A DNA stretch of 64,000 nucleotides from Antedon mediterranea. Lineage: Eukaryota > Echinodermata > Crinoidea > Comatulida > Antedonidae. The position numbers and the translations under genes were made by a program. The stretch covers positions 12,310,922 through 12,374,921 of the forward strand of contig NC_092678.1 in assembly GCF_964355755.1 (NCBI RefSeq). The letters are read 5' to 3'. This document shows, piece after piece, positions 1-10,655 of the stretch (positions are counted from its first letter, which is position 1; each line of letters begins with the position of its first letter). The notes under the pieces were generated by a model. That model worked only from the letters and a program-made list of their open reading frames with translations. It had not been told where the DNA came from and did not search any database.

Positions 1-90
1 ATACTGTGAAAAATTGACTTAGCTAGATGATATCAAGACAAAGCCATATACACCGACATAGTGAAGTGTAGAGCGAAAAAAAGCGAAAAG
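1..90 (+). repeat. Fragment of the GACCGAC-repeat mobile element
   Basis: The first 45 bases match the internal part of the longer copy near 20,203-20,245 (a stretch containing AAAAATTGACTTAG). They are followed by a remnant of its right end (ACCGACATAGTGAA). The GACCGAC tract is almost deleted here. The fragment runs off the left edge, so its full extent is unknown. Confidence 0.45.
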
Positions 91-235
91 CTAAATCAAA
101 ATGATAAAGTGAAACAGCCAGAAAAGTTACCAGAGCTTTCGGGCAACACTAGCCCTTCATCAGTGCTGTTCCGCCGTACCACGCCGAGAATGTGAAAGAG
201 TCTCTATCCAATCGAGTTTGAACAATACCATGAAA

Positions 236-306
236 GCCACAGTGGTCTAATAGTTAGGACAGCTGCATATCAAGCAGACAGTCCGAGTTCGAGTCTCGGT
301 TGGGGC
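236..306 (+). repeat. tRNA-like sequence (tRNA pseudogene or SINE head)
   Basis: The sequence folds as a cloverleaf. It has a 7-bp acceptor stem with one mismatch, a 3-bp D stem around TAATAGTTAG, an anticodon stem with one mismatch and a 7-nt loop ATATCAA (nominal anticodon ATC), and a perfect 5-bp T stem (CCGAG/CTCGG) around TTCGAGT. The acceptor and anticodon mismatches and the unusual anticodon argue against a working tRNA. A tRNA-derived SINE head or a decayed gene is more likely. Confidence 0.4.
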
Positions 307-385
307 GATATTTTCTCATTCTCACAGATTTCCTCATCTTTATCGTTTCAAATTAATTAATTAAATTGTCTTTGCCTGTTCTGTT

Positions 386-408
386 TATATATATATATAT
401 ATATATAA
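386..408. repeat. (TA)n microsatellite
   Basis: This is an uninterrupted run of alternating T and A directly before a fragment of the Helitron-like element. Confidence 0.8.
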
Positions 409-409
409 T

Positions 410-558
410 ACAACTTAATTAGTAAACAGGGTTACATTAGGTGGTTAAAATCAATGTCGAACGTATAAACCAATTTTATCGAGTCGAGTAAAAATTATAG
501 AAGTAACGCTTGTTTTACCGAATGTTGCACTTACGTAAATTTATAATTATAATATAGA
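410..558 (-). mobile_element. 5' fragment of Helitron-like element (family A)
   Basis: The reverse strand starts with TC after a host A at 559 and reads TCTATATTATAA, then the same AAATTTACGTAAG motif and downstream block (TAACCACCTAATGTAACC) as the intact copies at 4447-6466 and 35,672-38,222. Only about 150 bp of the 5' end remains. Confidence 0.6.
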
Positions 559-559
559 T

Positions 560-1690
560 GAGTATTAAACAAGATCGTACACACTCGTGAGATTGTACAG
601 TTTTTTTATTTTCAATTCCTATACATAGCAAGGTCACATACATGAGTGCAGTCGCGTGCTCCAATTTGAGTTAATGTTTACCCACCGACCGACCAACCAA
701 CCGACTGACCAACCGACCGACCAACTAACCGACCGACATAGTAAGCTGTAGAGTCACGTTTGCATGCAACTAAAAAGGATCCTAGAACTCACCCGGAATG
801 TGTTTGAGAGGGGAAATGGAATTTAAGGGGTCTGACATAAACCTTTCTGGTCAGATGTTTTGTTGTTGTTATGCATTGACATACTATGTTCAATTACTAA
901 CTTTGATCCATGGATAAGATTGGGCAATATTAAAGTGTTAGGAAAGGGATAACTTTAAATTGGTCTGACATGACCTTTCCGATCGGATATATTGTCAGCT
1001 TTTGTTTTTTATGTTTTGACACTACAATATTTGTACAAATTTTGTGCGAGATGGAGTGAAATTAACTTGTTTGGGAGGGGCTAACTTATTAGTTATTATA
1101 CAATGTATTTATATACAAGAAAACACCTGCAACTGCTATCACAATATATCCTTTTCTGATAATCGTACCAAATTAGAAATATATTAGCATAATAGTATTT
1201 CTTAAAGCTACCCATTTTTCTATACTTGTTTCTTTATTGTTATATGTTTCACATTCAATGTTATACAGCATATTGCTTTTAAATGAATTCCATAAAGATT
1301 TACCCACTGGCTTATTTAATGCTGATAATATTTTTATTCTATAAATATTGAAAGCTGCAAATGTGTATATCAAATCTACTATGTTATCTCCCGTTCCTAG
1401 TATTAATTGCTTAAATGATATATTATTGTGGTTTATACATAATAATAATAATCGTGAAGAACCTTGTTAACATAAACAATATGCTAATACAAAATTTACA
1501 GAGGAGCAAAAACAAAAGATTTAATGTTTGGAAGAATAACACACTAAACAGATTCGCAAAGACCCCTGATGTCATAAACCAAACTTGGACTGACACATTC
1601 TTTTAATTTGGGACTCACTGAATTAAGAACATTGCCTCATCGAATGATGATCTAATTATTCACCCGCTAGAGGGTGTCAGTAGTATCTAA
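560..1690. other. Intergenic sequence without a recognisable gene
   Basis: Apart from the short mobile element at 626-770, I see only AT-rich unique-looking sequence. The short open frames at 1173-1373 and 1415-1606 show no domain, no splice logic and no similarity to other parts of the window. Confidence 0.5.
626..770 (+). mobile_element. Short, diverged copy of the GACCGAC-repeat element
   Basis: It begins GCAAGGTCACA, contains CAGTCGCGTGCTCCAAT, has a degenerate GACCGACC/CCAACCAACC tract, and ends CATAGTAAGCTGTAGAG followed by a damaged terminal hairpin and ACTAAAAA. The order of blocks equals that of the copies at 10,508-10,655 and at 19,566-20,383, but with more substitutions, so this is an older copy. 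Confidence 0.55.
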
Positions 1691-1696
1691 ACAAAG

Positions 1697-1982
1697 ATGT
1701 CACAAAAGTCTGCGGAACAAACGACCTGACCACGAACAAAACTGTCGAAAACATCGCAAATGTATTTAAACATGCTATATTGAATTCTGAGTATTCGCGT
1801 CGAACTAAACAAACTAGAAAGTCTGAATGAAATATTAAAAACTATTGTAGAAGAGCAGGACATCATATTTGTAGATAACGAAAATAATTTTTGTTACAAG
1901 GATGATTTACCAGATGAATCTCTCCTTTGTGCTGATGGTCTCCATTTGTCGGAATCTGGTATAAACCGTAATTTTCAAAAAA
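1697..1982 (+). pseudogene. SGNH-hydrolase (esterase) segment of LINE ORF1
   Basis: The translation shows VCGTNDL, the G-x-N-D block (block III) of SGNH/GDSL hydrolases, then after about 75 residues ADGLHLSESG, which carries the block V Asp-x-x-His of the catalytic dyad. Esterase domains of this kind are known in ORF1 of CR1/L2-clade retrotransposons. One frame change is needed between the two blocks (near 1795), and blocks I and II are not recognisable upstream. This is a remnant. Confidence 0.6.
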
Positions 1983-2207
1983 AAAAAACGTATTTGAGCG
2001 AAACAGCCTCCAAAACAACTATCAACCCGAAGGCCATATAACCAACACGGTAGCAGCAATAGTAATCAAGTAGCAAGTAATCGACGATTAGTCACACGTT
2101 ACAACCGCGGACAACTTGGTCACAAACAGTAATACTGTAGGACAAGGTACGAGCAACAACCAAGTGACTGGTACAGCGGCTACGATGAATCATATTATAA
2201 TTTTGAA

Positions 2208-4220
2208 TTGTATATGAAACAAAAATCTGAAGAGTGGATGACACCGGAAATATTAAATGCCATAAAAGAAACAGACTCACTATTAAATAAGTTCAAGAAT
2301 AACCCAAATAGGCCAGACCTTTATGTTGCATTTCGTAAGTTGCGTAATCGCATACAAAATGACATAAATAAAGCAAAATCTGAATGTTTTTTAAATAAGA
2401 TAGAAGTTAACAAAAATAATCCCAATAAACTCTGGAAATGCCTCAATGATTTGGGATATAAAAATAAGCCACAAAATGGTAGCACTATTTCGTTAGATGT
2501 TAATGGGAATCTTGGCCATAATGAAAGCGAACTTTCAAATTATTTTAATACATACTTCGCAAATATTGCTTCCGATTTAATGAAAAATTGCCTTCTCCCA
2601 GTAACCTTTTTAGTGTAGGTTCGAATGCCTTTAAAAATTACTATAATAGCAAAATCAAACATGTTTCTGGTTTCTCTCTCGAAGAAATTGACGAGAGCCT
2701 TATCGAAGAGGAATTGAGAAATCTCAACCCATCTAAAAGTGTAGGCCTTGATCAGATTCCTGCAAAATTTCTTAGAGACGGAGCTCCTAATATTAAAATA
2801 CCAATAACACATATAATTAACCTTTCCATTAAATACGAACGTATTCCCTCGGATTTTAAACTCGCAAAAGTCACGCCCCTTCATAAAAGAATTCTAGAAC
2901 TGAGGCTAAAAATTACAGACCTATAAGCATTCTCTCCTCAGTTTCGAAAATTCTGGAGAAGGTGTATATATACAAGTTTCCGATTACCTTGAAATGAATC
3001 ATTACGATCATCAATCCGGTTTTCGTAGACTATTTACTACCGACACATGTCTTATTCATCTTAGAGATCACCTTAGAGTTCAAATGTAAAATGGTTTATT
3101 TACGGGTATGGTTTTACTCGATGTCCAAAAGGCCTTTGACTCGGTCAATCATGATATTTTGTGTAAAAAACATAAGTATCTAGGATGCCGGTCTATCGGT
3201 TGGTTTCAAGCGTATCTGTCTGGGCGAAATCAGATTGTCGATATTAAAGGTACCAAATCGAACTCTATTGAGATTGGATGTGGAGTCCACCAGGGTAGCC
3301 TTTTGGGTCTTCTCTAGTTTCTTATTTACGTGAACGACCTACCATCTAGTATCGAAAGTGATTGTAAAGTTGTTTTGTATACTGACGATTGTGTAATTTT
3401 TTACTCCCATAAAGATCCAATCTCAATCCAATCTAAACTCCAAACCAATCTCGTATCATGTAATAATTGGCTGATCGACAATCAACTTTCGCTTTATATG
3501 GGTAAGACCGAATGCATCTTGTTTGGTTCTAAACGTATATTAAGCAAAGTAAACGAATTCAATATAGATTGCTTTGGAACGACTATAAATGGATCAAAGT
3601 CTATCAAATATCTAGGTATTGAGATTGACCAAAATGTATCAGGTGACATCATTGCCCGCTCTGTTATAAACAAAGCAAACGGCAGACTGAAATTTCTGTA
3701 CCGCCAATCATCATTTCTTAATTCACATTGTCGCAAAATTCTTAGTTTTGCTTTAATCCAACCGATGTTCGATTATTTGGTTTGCTCATGGTCTTCTACG
3801 GTAAATAAAAAATTGCAAACGACTCAAAACAAAATGGTTCGTTTTATAAAAAAGTTAGGTCCCCAATCACATATAGGTAAATCTCAGCTAAAAGACGTTT
3901 GTATGTTAAAAGTCCAAGACCGTGTCGAATTTCTTAGAGTCTGTCATGCTTTTAAAATATATAATCATTGTTGTCCACCTTATTTATGCAATCGTTTTAT
4001 TAGAATTTCTGACAGTCATAATTACAATACTAGGGGATGCAATTTTAATTTTAGATTTCCAACTATCAAGCCAATGGCACATGTGGCCTTTTTTTACAAT
4101 GCTATTAAAGAATGGAATAATTTACCAATTAACATTAAGGAATCACAAACTGTTTGTTGTTTTAAAAGTAAAGTTAAAAAGTATCTACAGGAACGTACAT
4201 TAGCATTAGAAACTATTTAA
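2208..4220 (+). pseudogene. LINE reverse transcriptase (ORF2 C-terminal part), broken
   Basis: The order matches a CR1/L2-type RT: the pre-RT linker (EEWMTPEILNAIKETD), the fingers motif around LNPSKSVGLDQIPAKFL, the palm motif LLDVQKAFDSVNHDIL (about 3110), the HQGSLLG block, then FLIYVNDL and the catalytic box YTDD at 3378-3389 (the usual form is YADD or FADD). The thumb and C-terminal region end at the stop at 4218-4220. Lesions are a frameshift near 2600, another between 2880 and 3108, and an in-frame TAG at 3315-3317. It is not expected to be functional. Confidence 0.85.
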
Positions 4221-4484
4221 TAAGCGCTACTTCTATTTTTGATAGTCCTATTGTTTGTTTTTTTATTAATTATTATATGTTTCATTGTATGTCTTTTTGC
4301 TGTTCTTTCAAAGGACTTTTATGAGTTATCCTTGGCATCCTTTCTTGTTTTATTCATGGTTTTTTATATATGCTATTTTTAATTGTATGAATGTGATTTT
4401 GTATGTACTGATGCCAAAATAAATAAAATCAAATCAAATCATATAACTAGATGGTTCTCGAATACATAATAATTTCAGCGTAAA

Positions 4485-4640
4485 AAAACTGGCGATTTTA
4501 AATGTACGTACCGCATGAATATAAAACATTGTCGTTTACAGAAACAAATAAATAGACACAATGATTTATGTAGTCAACCAAAATTAGCACCATGGGAATT
4601 ACTTCCGAAAGAGAAACTTGTCATAAAAGTCTAAATTTTT
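4485..4640 (+). other. Conserved Cys-containing peptide block inside Helitron family A
   Basis: An AATTTCAG acceptor-like site is followed by an open stretch translating to GDFKCTYRMNIKHCRLQ and then DLCSQPKLAPWELLPKEK, then a stop. The same block occurs in the other two copies (minus strand, 36,673-36,927 and about 38,030-38,190), with the core SAPWELLP/LAPWELLP kept. It may be a captured exon or simply shared repeat sequence. No known domain is recognised. Confidence 0.3.
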
Positions 4641-5338
4641 GATTTGAACTCATTTAAACAAACCCAATTTGTATTTTGTATCTAACATTAGGGTTGAGGG
4701 TTGGGGATGAAGATAGATACAAAGAGGAACAATGTTTTAATATATTCTTTATATTAAAGTATTCTTTATATTTCTTTATTATCTACTCAGTAAAAAAATA
4801 TTTTTTTTATAGGCCAATAAATAATATACCACTAAATAGAGTAAAACATTTTCGATTTAATAACTTTGCTAAAATTGTCACTGTCATAGTCGTTTGAATT
4901 GAAATAGTAAAGTACATGTAACGATACTACTACGACGTTTATATTTTTTGTAATTATTAATTAATACAAACGTTGAGAAGCAACTGTCAGTAATAAAATA
5001 TTATATTATTATGTGTTTATAATCTAAAAGTATGGGTTACCCACACTCACAGTAATACAGTTTATTAGTATATTTGTTTATATTATATCTAACAGTACCA
5101 ACACACACAAAAAGAAATTTGCGATTCAAATGGCGATAAAAAGTGGTTAATACCTATATACAGTATTGTATAGCATTACAATACTATTTATGCTTTTTCT
5201 CCAAGGGCCCATAAATTTACCTACTGGTGTTAAACCATGGAGATTTGCAAACATGGTTAAACCAAATAATTTGGAATGTTCCATTCATCGCAAATCAATA
5301 CATTTTGTTTAAACGTATGTTAAATCTATCAAAATAGT

Positions 5339-6082
5339 ATTTTTAGTCGCGTGGAAGCAACTCTATAGTTCACTATGTCGGTCGGTCGGTCTGTCTGTCG
5401 GTCTGTCGGTCTGTCTGTCTGTCGTTCCGGTATCACTATGCGTTTTATCGCTTTATGACCTTATCTTGATATCAGTTTAATCTAGCTAAGTCAATTTTTC
5501 ACAGAATATTCCTTATGGCCAAGAATCGATGTGGTTATGTTTTCACGGTGCGCAATAGAAAATTATGCGGTCTACGCACGATTTAACGAAATCACGTTTG
5601 TAATCATATCTTAACAACCATGAATCACAATTAAATAAAATTTGGTACTCATAAATTTCAGGGCATAAATCATCATATGGCAATACAATTACGTGCGTAA
5701 CGCATGTAACGCATGCGTACGCGCGCTTAAAATTTTCAAAATTTATTTTCGATGAAATAAGAGTACGTTTCAGGCAATTTTAAGCGTTTACAAAAATCGT
5801 TTTGCTCGATTTCTGTTTTCTTGACTTACTTTTCAACTTGAAATTACGTTATACGAGCACGTCAAAAGTGACAGGCTACGCACGTGTAAATTAAGAAAAT
5901 ATAAATATTTTTAAACATTTCAACATTTTTAAACATGTTCAGTAATTTCGGTCAGTATAGTTCACTATGTCGGTCGGTCCGTCTGTCTGTCGGTCTGTCT
6001 GTCTGTCGGTCTGTTTGTCTGTCGGTCCGGTATCACTATGCATTGTAGCACGCGACTTAATGGCTGTTGGCCTTGTTTAAAG
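5339..6082 (-). mobile_element. GACCGAC-repeat element (long form) inserted in Helitron copy 3
   Basis: On the minus strand it starts ACAAGGCCAACAGCC and ends ACGCGACTA, with two GACCGAC/GACAGAC tracts (about 5376-5436 and 5965-6030) flanking about 530 bp of unique-looking core. Helitron copies at about 36,065-36,080 and 37,345-37,365 show the empty site: TTTTCTTTAAAAAA is continuous there and is split here. The right end carries a perfect 8-bp hairpin (AGTCGCGT/ACGCGACT class). No coding capacity is seen. Confidence 0.7.
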
Positions 6083-6181
6083 AAAATCTGCTAGTCTCCA
6101 ACATTATGATGCTGTACTCGAGCTGTTCAACCGGTTTTCAGCCATTAAACACAATTATCGTAGGACGGAGGAGATAGGAAA

Positions 6182-6289
6182 ATGCGAATCATCCTCGTAT
6201 TATTGTGTGCGGGTATTTTTCAAGATGGACATGCATTAGACAGTGTATACCACGACCCGAAAACAACAATGTTTGGGGCAAATCTTTAA
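6182..6289 (+). CDS. 35-residue ORF with signal-peptide-like start, inside Helitron copy 3
   Basis: A 36-codon frame (ATG to TAA) begins MRIILVLLCAGIFQDGHA, which looks like a short signal peptide, followed by LDSVYHD and ending FGANL. Helitron copy 1 keeps a frame of exactly the same length at 35,858-35,965 (minus strand). In copy 2 the frame is broken. Many of the differences between the two open copies change amino acids, so I see no sign of selection on the protein. It could be chance, or the first exon of a captured gene. Confidence 0.2.
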   Translation: MRIILVLLCAGIFQDGHALDSVYHDPKTTMFGANL

Positions 6290-6469
6290 ACTTAAATTAG
6301 TTTTAATTGTCAATAACTAATTATCGAACTCAATTTAATTAGTGTTACATCAGGTGGTTAAAATTAGTATCGAAAGTACGAACCAACTTTATATACCATC
6401 GAGTAAACATTCTAGAAATAACGCACGATTTACCAAATTTTGCCCTTACTTAAATTTATATATAGATAC

Positions 6470-6560
6470 CGGTAATTTTTTGTATTTGTATTGAAATGTG
6501 TTATTTTGATCAAATAAATGAATGAATGAATGAATGAATGAATACCAGTAACATTTTCAC
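6470..6560 (+). repeat. LINE-type 3' tail with (AATG)n
   Basis: TATTTGTATTGAAATGTG is followed by ATCAAATAAATGAATGAATG repeats (about 6507-6545), the tail style of L2-like LINEs such as the fragment at 59,825-61,243. The Helitron-like element lies immediately upstream, so the body of this LINE is not visible. Confidence 0.45.
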
Positions 6561-7020
6561 AAATGTCGATATTTGTTCCAGAATGCAGGTAAAATATTAT
6601 AATTATTATGCCAATTAAAATTTAATTCTATGTATTGTTATTTATATTTATTTTGTGTTGTTATTTTTTTATCATTATTAATGGCTGGGCTGATTTTAAT
6701 CTTTAGTTAGTTATAACATAATGAAATCTAAACATTTTTTTATCGTGCGACAGCAGTTCCTATAAAGGGCTGACATCTTTAAATTGGTTAAAAAGTGTGA
6801 AAGACAGTTATTACAAAGTACGACAGAGCATATGTCCAGAACCTAGACTAGTGCCTGTAGATATAATCTATGACAACTAGATTTAATAATAAAGACATAC
6901 ATTAATTTTTATCTAGATTTCATTATAAATCATGCGTATAATATATACACTAAGAAATAAAATTGAACAAAACGGATATTTAATGAGGGTGATCCATTCA
7001 GCAATTGCTGATTATTTGGG
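6561..7020. other. Intergenic, nothing recognised
   Basis: AT-rich sequence without ORFs, exon-like blocks or matches to other repeats in the window. Confidence 0.5.
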
Positions 7021-7266
7021 ACCCTCAGGTAGGGCAATGAGAGTAAAGCATCTTGCCTAATGATGCAATAAGTATGGAACAGATAACCTCGAATCTATGC
7101 CTATCACATGTTAGTCCCATATTATCATTACACCATCATTCTCCGGTAAATACAGCACCCGCCGCTACATCTAGACGGTATCCTATCCTGAATGCAACCT
7201 GGCCCAACGTTGCTTAACTTCGGTGATCTGACGAGAACCAGTGTTTCAACGCAGTTTGGCCGTATT
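7020..7266 (-). mobile_element. 5S-rRNA-derived SINE (SINE3-like), possibly with tRNA-like segment
   Basis: On the minus strand the sequence from 7266 starts ACGGCCAAACTGCGTTG and continues through GATCACCGAAGTTAAGCAA and GGGCCAGGTTGCATTC. These correspond in order to the start, internal promoter and middle of animal 5S rRNA, ending near GGGTGCTGTA at about 7155. Downstream is a tRNA-like stretch (TGGTGTAATGATAAT with AGATTCGAGGTT) and then GGCAAGATGCTTTACTC, a block I recognise from other deuterostome SINE bodies. The 5S part is too diverged for a working rRNA gene. Confidence 0.6.
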
Positions 7267-7283
7267 AATTACAAACGTGATTT

Positions 7284-7480
7284 AGTTAATCTTCATGATG
7301 GACATACATAAAATTATGTACGTCCATTATATATACGCGTAGACCGCATAATTTTGATTGTGCACCGTGAAAACAAAACCATATCGATTCCTAGCCATAA
7401 GAAATATACTTTGACAAAATTGACTTAACTAGATGAAGCTGATATCAAGATAATTTGACTGACCAAATAGTGCCAAGTAA
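7284..7480 (+). repeat. Diverged fragment of the GACCGAC-element core
   Basis: It matches 20,090-20,245 in order: AAACGTGATTT, the CGTAGACCGCATAATTTT block, CACCGTGAAAACA, TTGACTTAACTAGATGA and TGATATCAAGATAA. Neither the ends nor the GACCGAC tracts are present. Confidence 0.5.
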
Positions 7481-7983
7481 AAGAATAAATAAATAAACTA
7501 GATTTAATTCATCACTACGACGAGTTATAGGTTATATGCATTGATCTAAATAAATATAATTGATTTTTAAAAGATATAGTAATTGATTAATTTTCTCAGA
7601 ATCTTTAATTATATTTAATATTGTATGATAGGATCTTGCTAACGCAAGTACAATAACCGATATCACAACCCGATAACAGATCCCTCTGCGTATGATGTCA
7701 TAAACCATATTTGTTACATAATAATAAAGACATAAGTTAATTTTTATCTAAATTTCATTATAAATTATGTGTATAATCTATATACTAAGAAATAAAAAAC
7801 AAACAATACGGATAATAAAAAAACCCATCTTATTTCGTTTCGTTTCCCAAGATGAGACCCGATCCCGGTACATTGAATGCCATAGACACGTACGAGCACA
7901 GACCACCGAGTCATACCTAACTGACTAAAAGCTTGCATAATAATATAACCTAATTAACTGACTAAATTGTAAGGAATACTTAC

Positions 7984-8962
7984 TCCACCGCCTGAAGAAG
8001 TTATTTCTGTAAAATTAGATCCATCTGTACTGTATTTAACATTGTATTTCGTTACTCTTGACCCTCTTCCTGCAGCTCCTTGAGTGGCCACTTGAGTTAC
8101 TTGTGTTATGTTACCAAGATCGACTTGGATCCAATGTTTACGAGGATTGCCAGTTTTAGCTGCCCAACTACTACTTCCATGAAGTCTTCCTCTAAATGGA
8201 GCATAATGAGCATAGTGATCATTTGCCGTCATCTGATTATTAGGAATTGCACCACTCTCAATTCCAAGATCATTGTTGCAAGATTCTGTAAGTAGGTAAA
8301 ATATTTACTCTTTTTAGTCTTAAGGCTAGACAAAACTAGCAAACTTCAAATTTTCCACCGTTCGGAAAGTTTGTTTCATAATGTCTATTTGAGGATAACA
8401 TATCTTTATCCTTAGATGGGATCACATGACGCTATCTAAATAAATACATTCTTTAATATTTTAAAAAAGGGTATCTTACTTTTGCACAATCAATTTCAAA
8501 ATGTCTTCGTTACAGCTGATTACAACATTGTGTTAAAATAACATTAGTACTAAAATCTAGATTTGATAGAATATTTGAATAGAACTTTCTCCAATATAAA
8601 TAAGTATGTTATAGTGAACTTAGTGTTACGTGGCATGTATCTTTTTTATATGTTGATGTAAAATTTACTCCTGGCCATACAAACACCAGAGCTGACCGTC
8701 ACTTTAGTAACGACTGGCACGAATGTTTTTTATGGAAATTTTACTACATCCAAATAGAAAAGAAAAAGTGCTATGATGGGAAAAAATATAGGAGAAAGTG
8801 GTATGAGAAATTAACGAGTACAGTACAGAAGAAAAAATACAAAAAAATGTTAATTTCAATTCAGCATACATTATGATTGAATACTAAATTATAACAGATC
8901 ATACCTTTACTTATATGCAGGGATATCCAAATAAAAACACAGACGAGTTTCCAACCATCCAT
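7984..8962 (-). CDS. Secreted F5/8 type C (discoidin) domain protein, partial
   Basis: Exon 1 is 8905-8962: ATG, then a signal peptide (MDGWKLVCVFIWISLHISK), ending in phase 1 at GTATGA. Exon 2 is 7984-8285, after a TTACAG acceptor. It encodes 100 residues with the discoidin hallmarks CNNDLGIESGAIPNNQMTA, GRLHG, W, HWIQVDLG, VTQVATQGAAG and YNVKYSTDG, and ends at GTAAGT in phase 0. The phases fit. A full domain is about 150 residues, so the last third (normally ending in a Cys) lies in an exon I could not find downstream, where repeats begin. Such domains bind phospholipids or carbohydrates at the cell surface. Exon 1 is a prediction from phase and signal peptide only. Confidence 0.75.
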
Positions 8963-10500
8963 TATTGATAAGAACTATTTACCGCCGCAACATTGTCCAA
9001 CCCGACGAAAATAAAAAAACACAAATGCATTATAACAATTTGTTAACAGGCATCAAATATCACTTAATGATCTTAAATAAGGAATATCACATTGCTAATT
9101 AATTATAATTATTATTCAAGGCTAAAAGTAGAATTTTTTTTTGAATTAATTAAATAAATACATAATTTATTTTGGGTCACTAAAAAAAGAAGGAAAAAAG
9201 CACATAATTTTCAAGTAAAATGTCATATATTTATTAACTTACGGGAAACAGAATGATACTTATATTGTAAAAGGTTTAATAATGAGATTATTTTGTTTTG
9301 ATATTAGATAATTATACTTTCATGAGAGCGGCATTAAACTTGCTCATAAAACCAAAACGTGCAAAGTAATACAGAATTGTGTATTATCCATTGTCACGGG
9401 TAAATTGGATGGCAACCCTTTTATTCTAATACGAATAATGACAATACTGTATTGCTAAAGCTTGGTTTTCACTAGAGACGCAAGACAAGGACGTACGTAT
9501 AAGTAACGAAAGCGAGTTGACCAATAACAAGCGGTAGATCGAATATAACCCACCGATTGTGATTGGTCAAATCACTTACTTTGCGTTACGTCATTAAGTT
9601 GTATCTCTATGTTTAAGCTTGATGTTCACGTGTGTCGTTAGTTCAAAGGGTTCATACTAATTGAAAATTACCACGAATAGAAAATAAAAACCTGGTTTCT
9701 ACAGTGCTTTACATGTGAATAATTTTGAAATGCTCAAAATGTTCTCTAAATTAATTTTCTGAATTTGTTATTTTTGAAACCTATTTTCCTAGTTTCTATA
9801 CTTTTGTTAAATTTCATCGAAGAATATAGTTTATGATCAATTCTTATTATGATCAATACTGAAAATTAATTATCTTTTAATTATATTTTTTTCTAGTAAA
9901 ATAACATACATAATATTGGTGAATACAATATAGCTTAGTGGTTTCAGTGATTGACGTGGCTTATTACTAGGCAGTTTGGGCAACTTCCAAATTCTTATTT
10001 TTAAAACTTGTGCATTTTGTGTAGTGTGACATCAATACTGCATTATAAAACCGATTTTGATGCATTTCGTCATGCTAGGTCTACAGCTAGTGTACGATGT
10101 TCGTACGTTACGCTATTTACCAGCTAGGTTTACTAAACTAGGCCTAAGAACGTTCACGAGAGGACATTCTACGCGAGAAACTTTCTCTCTTTTTAACATA
10201 ATTTACCATAAAACGTACATTTAAGACAAGGAATGACCTGGTTTAATTTTTTTAAAGTAAATGCATTATTTTTACAAAACGTAACAAATTGTAGGTCTAG
10301 TGTCTCTGAACGCGGCACAGATCATATTTTGTAAGCAAAACAAAGTTTGATTATGTTTTATTATTCACCTTATTTATTCAATCAAAAATGTATTACAAGT
10401 AGTGGCTCAAAGTACCAAATAGCTTGTAATATTACAGTTAAAAAGAATAATGTATAAACATACAAAATATCCAAAACAACATAACAAAATATAGCAAAAA
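8963..10500. other. Intergenic, nothing recognised
   Basis: AT-rich DNA upstream of the discoidin gene. I found no ORF, exon with splice sites, tRNA or clear repeat. A stretch near 9455-9670 (starting GCTTGGTTTTCACTAGAG) may be an old MITE, but I could not pair its ends. Confidence 0.5.
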
Positions 10501-10507
10501 TCCCAAA

Positions 10508-10655
10508 ACAGGCCAACAGCCATAAGTCGCGTGCTAAAACGCATAGTGATACCGGACCGACAGACATACCGACAGACCGACAGACCGACAGACCGACCGA
10601 CCGACCGACCGACCGACATAGTGAACTATAGAGTCGCGTCCACGCGTCTAAAAAC
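10508..10655 (+). mobile_element. GACCGAC-repeat element, short form
   Basis: It begins ACAGGCCAACAGCC, passes ATAAGTCGCGTGC and GATACCGGACCGAC, has one tract of GACCGACC repeats (about 10,555-10,616), and ends CATAGTGAACTATAGAG followed by the hairpin CGCGTCCACGCG and TCTA. The ends equal those of the long forms, but the 500-bp core and the second tract are absent. It lies next to the 5' end of the LINE at 10,657. Confidence 0.7.

Larger units (their letters stand above)
1690..4442 (+). mobile_element. CR1/L2-like LINE relic, internally deleted
   Basis: An ORF1-type SGNH esterase segment (about 1697-1982) is followed after about 230 bp by the linker and reverse transcriptase of ORF2 (2208-4220). 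The 3' end has the short repeated tail AAATCAAATCAAATCA at about 4424-4442. The whole APE endonuclease that should sit between ORF1 and the RT is missing. The element is frameshifted and has internal stops, so it is dead. A Helitron-like element lies immediately after its tail. Confidence 0.75.
4447..6466 (-). mobile_element. Helitron-like element (family A), copy 3, with nested insertion
   Basis: Read on the minus strand it starts TCTATATATAAATTTAAG directly after a host A and ends CTAG directly before a host T. This is the Helitron pattern (5' TC, 3' CTRR, insertion between A and T). Its body matches the two tandem copies at 35,672-38,222 from end to end apart from a 740-bp insertion at about 5339-6082. 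No Rep/helicase is encoded, so it would be non-autonomous. It sits beside the tail of the LINE at 1690-4442 and just before a LINE-type (AATG)n tail at 6507-6545. Confidence 0.7.

Noticed and set aside
7848-7925. Possible tRNA-like element on the minus strand (TGGTCTGTGCTCGT, GGGATCGGGTCTC)
   Set aside because: The stems do not close into a convincing cloverleaf, and only loose A- and B-box similarity remains.
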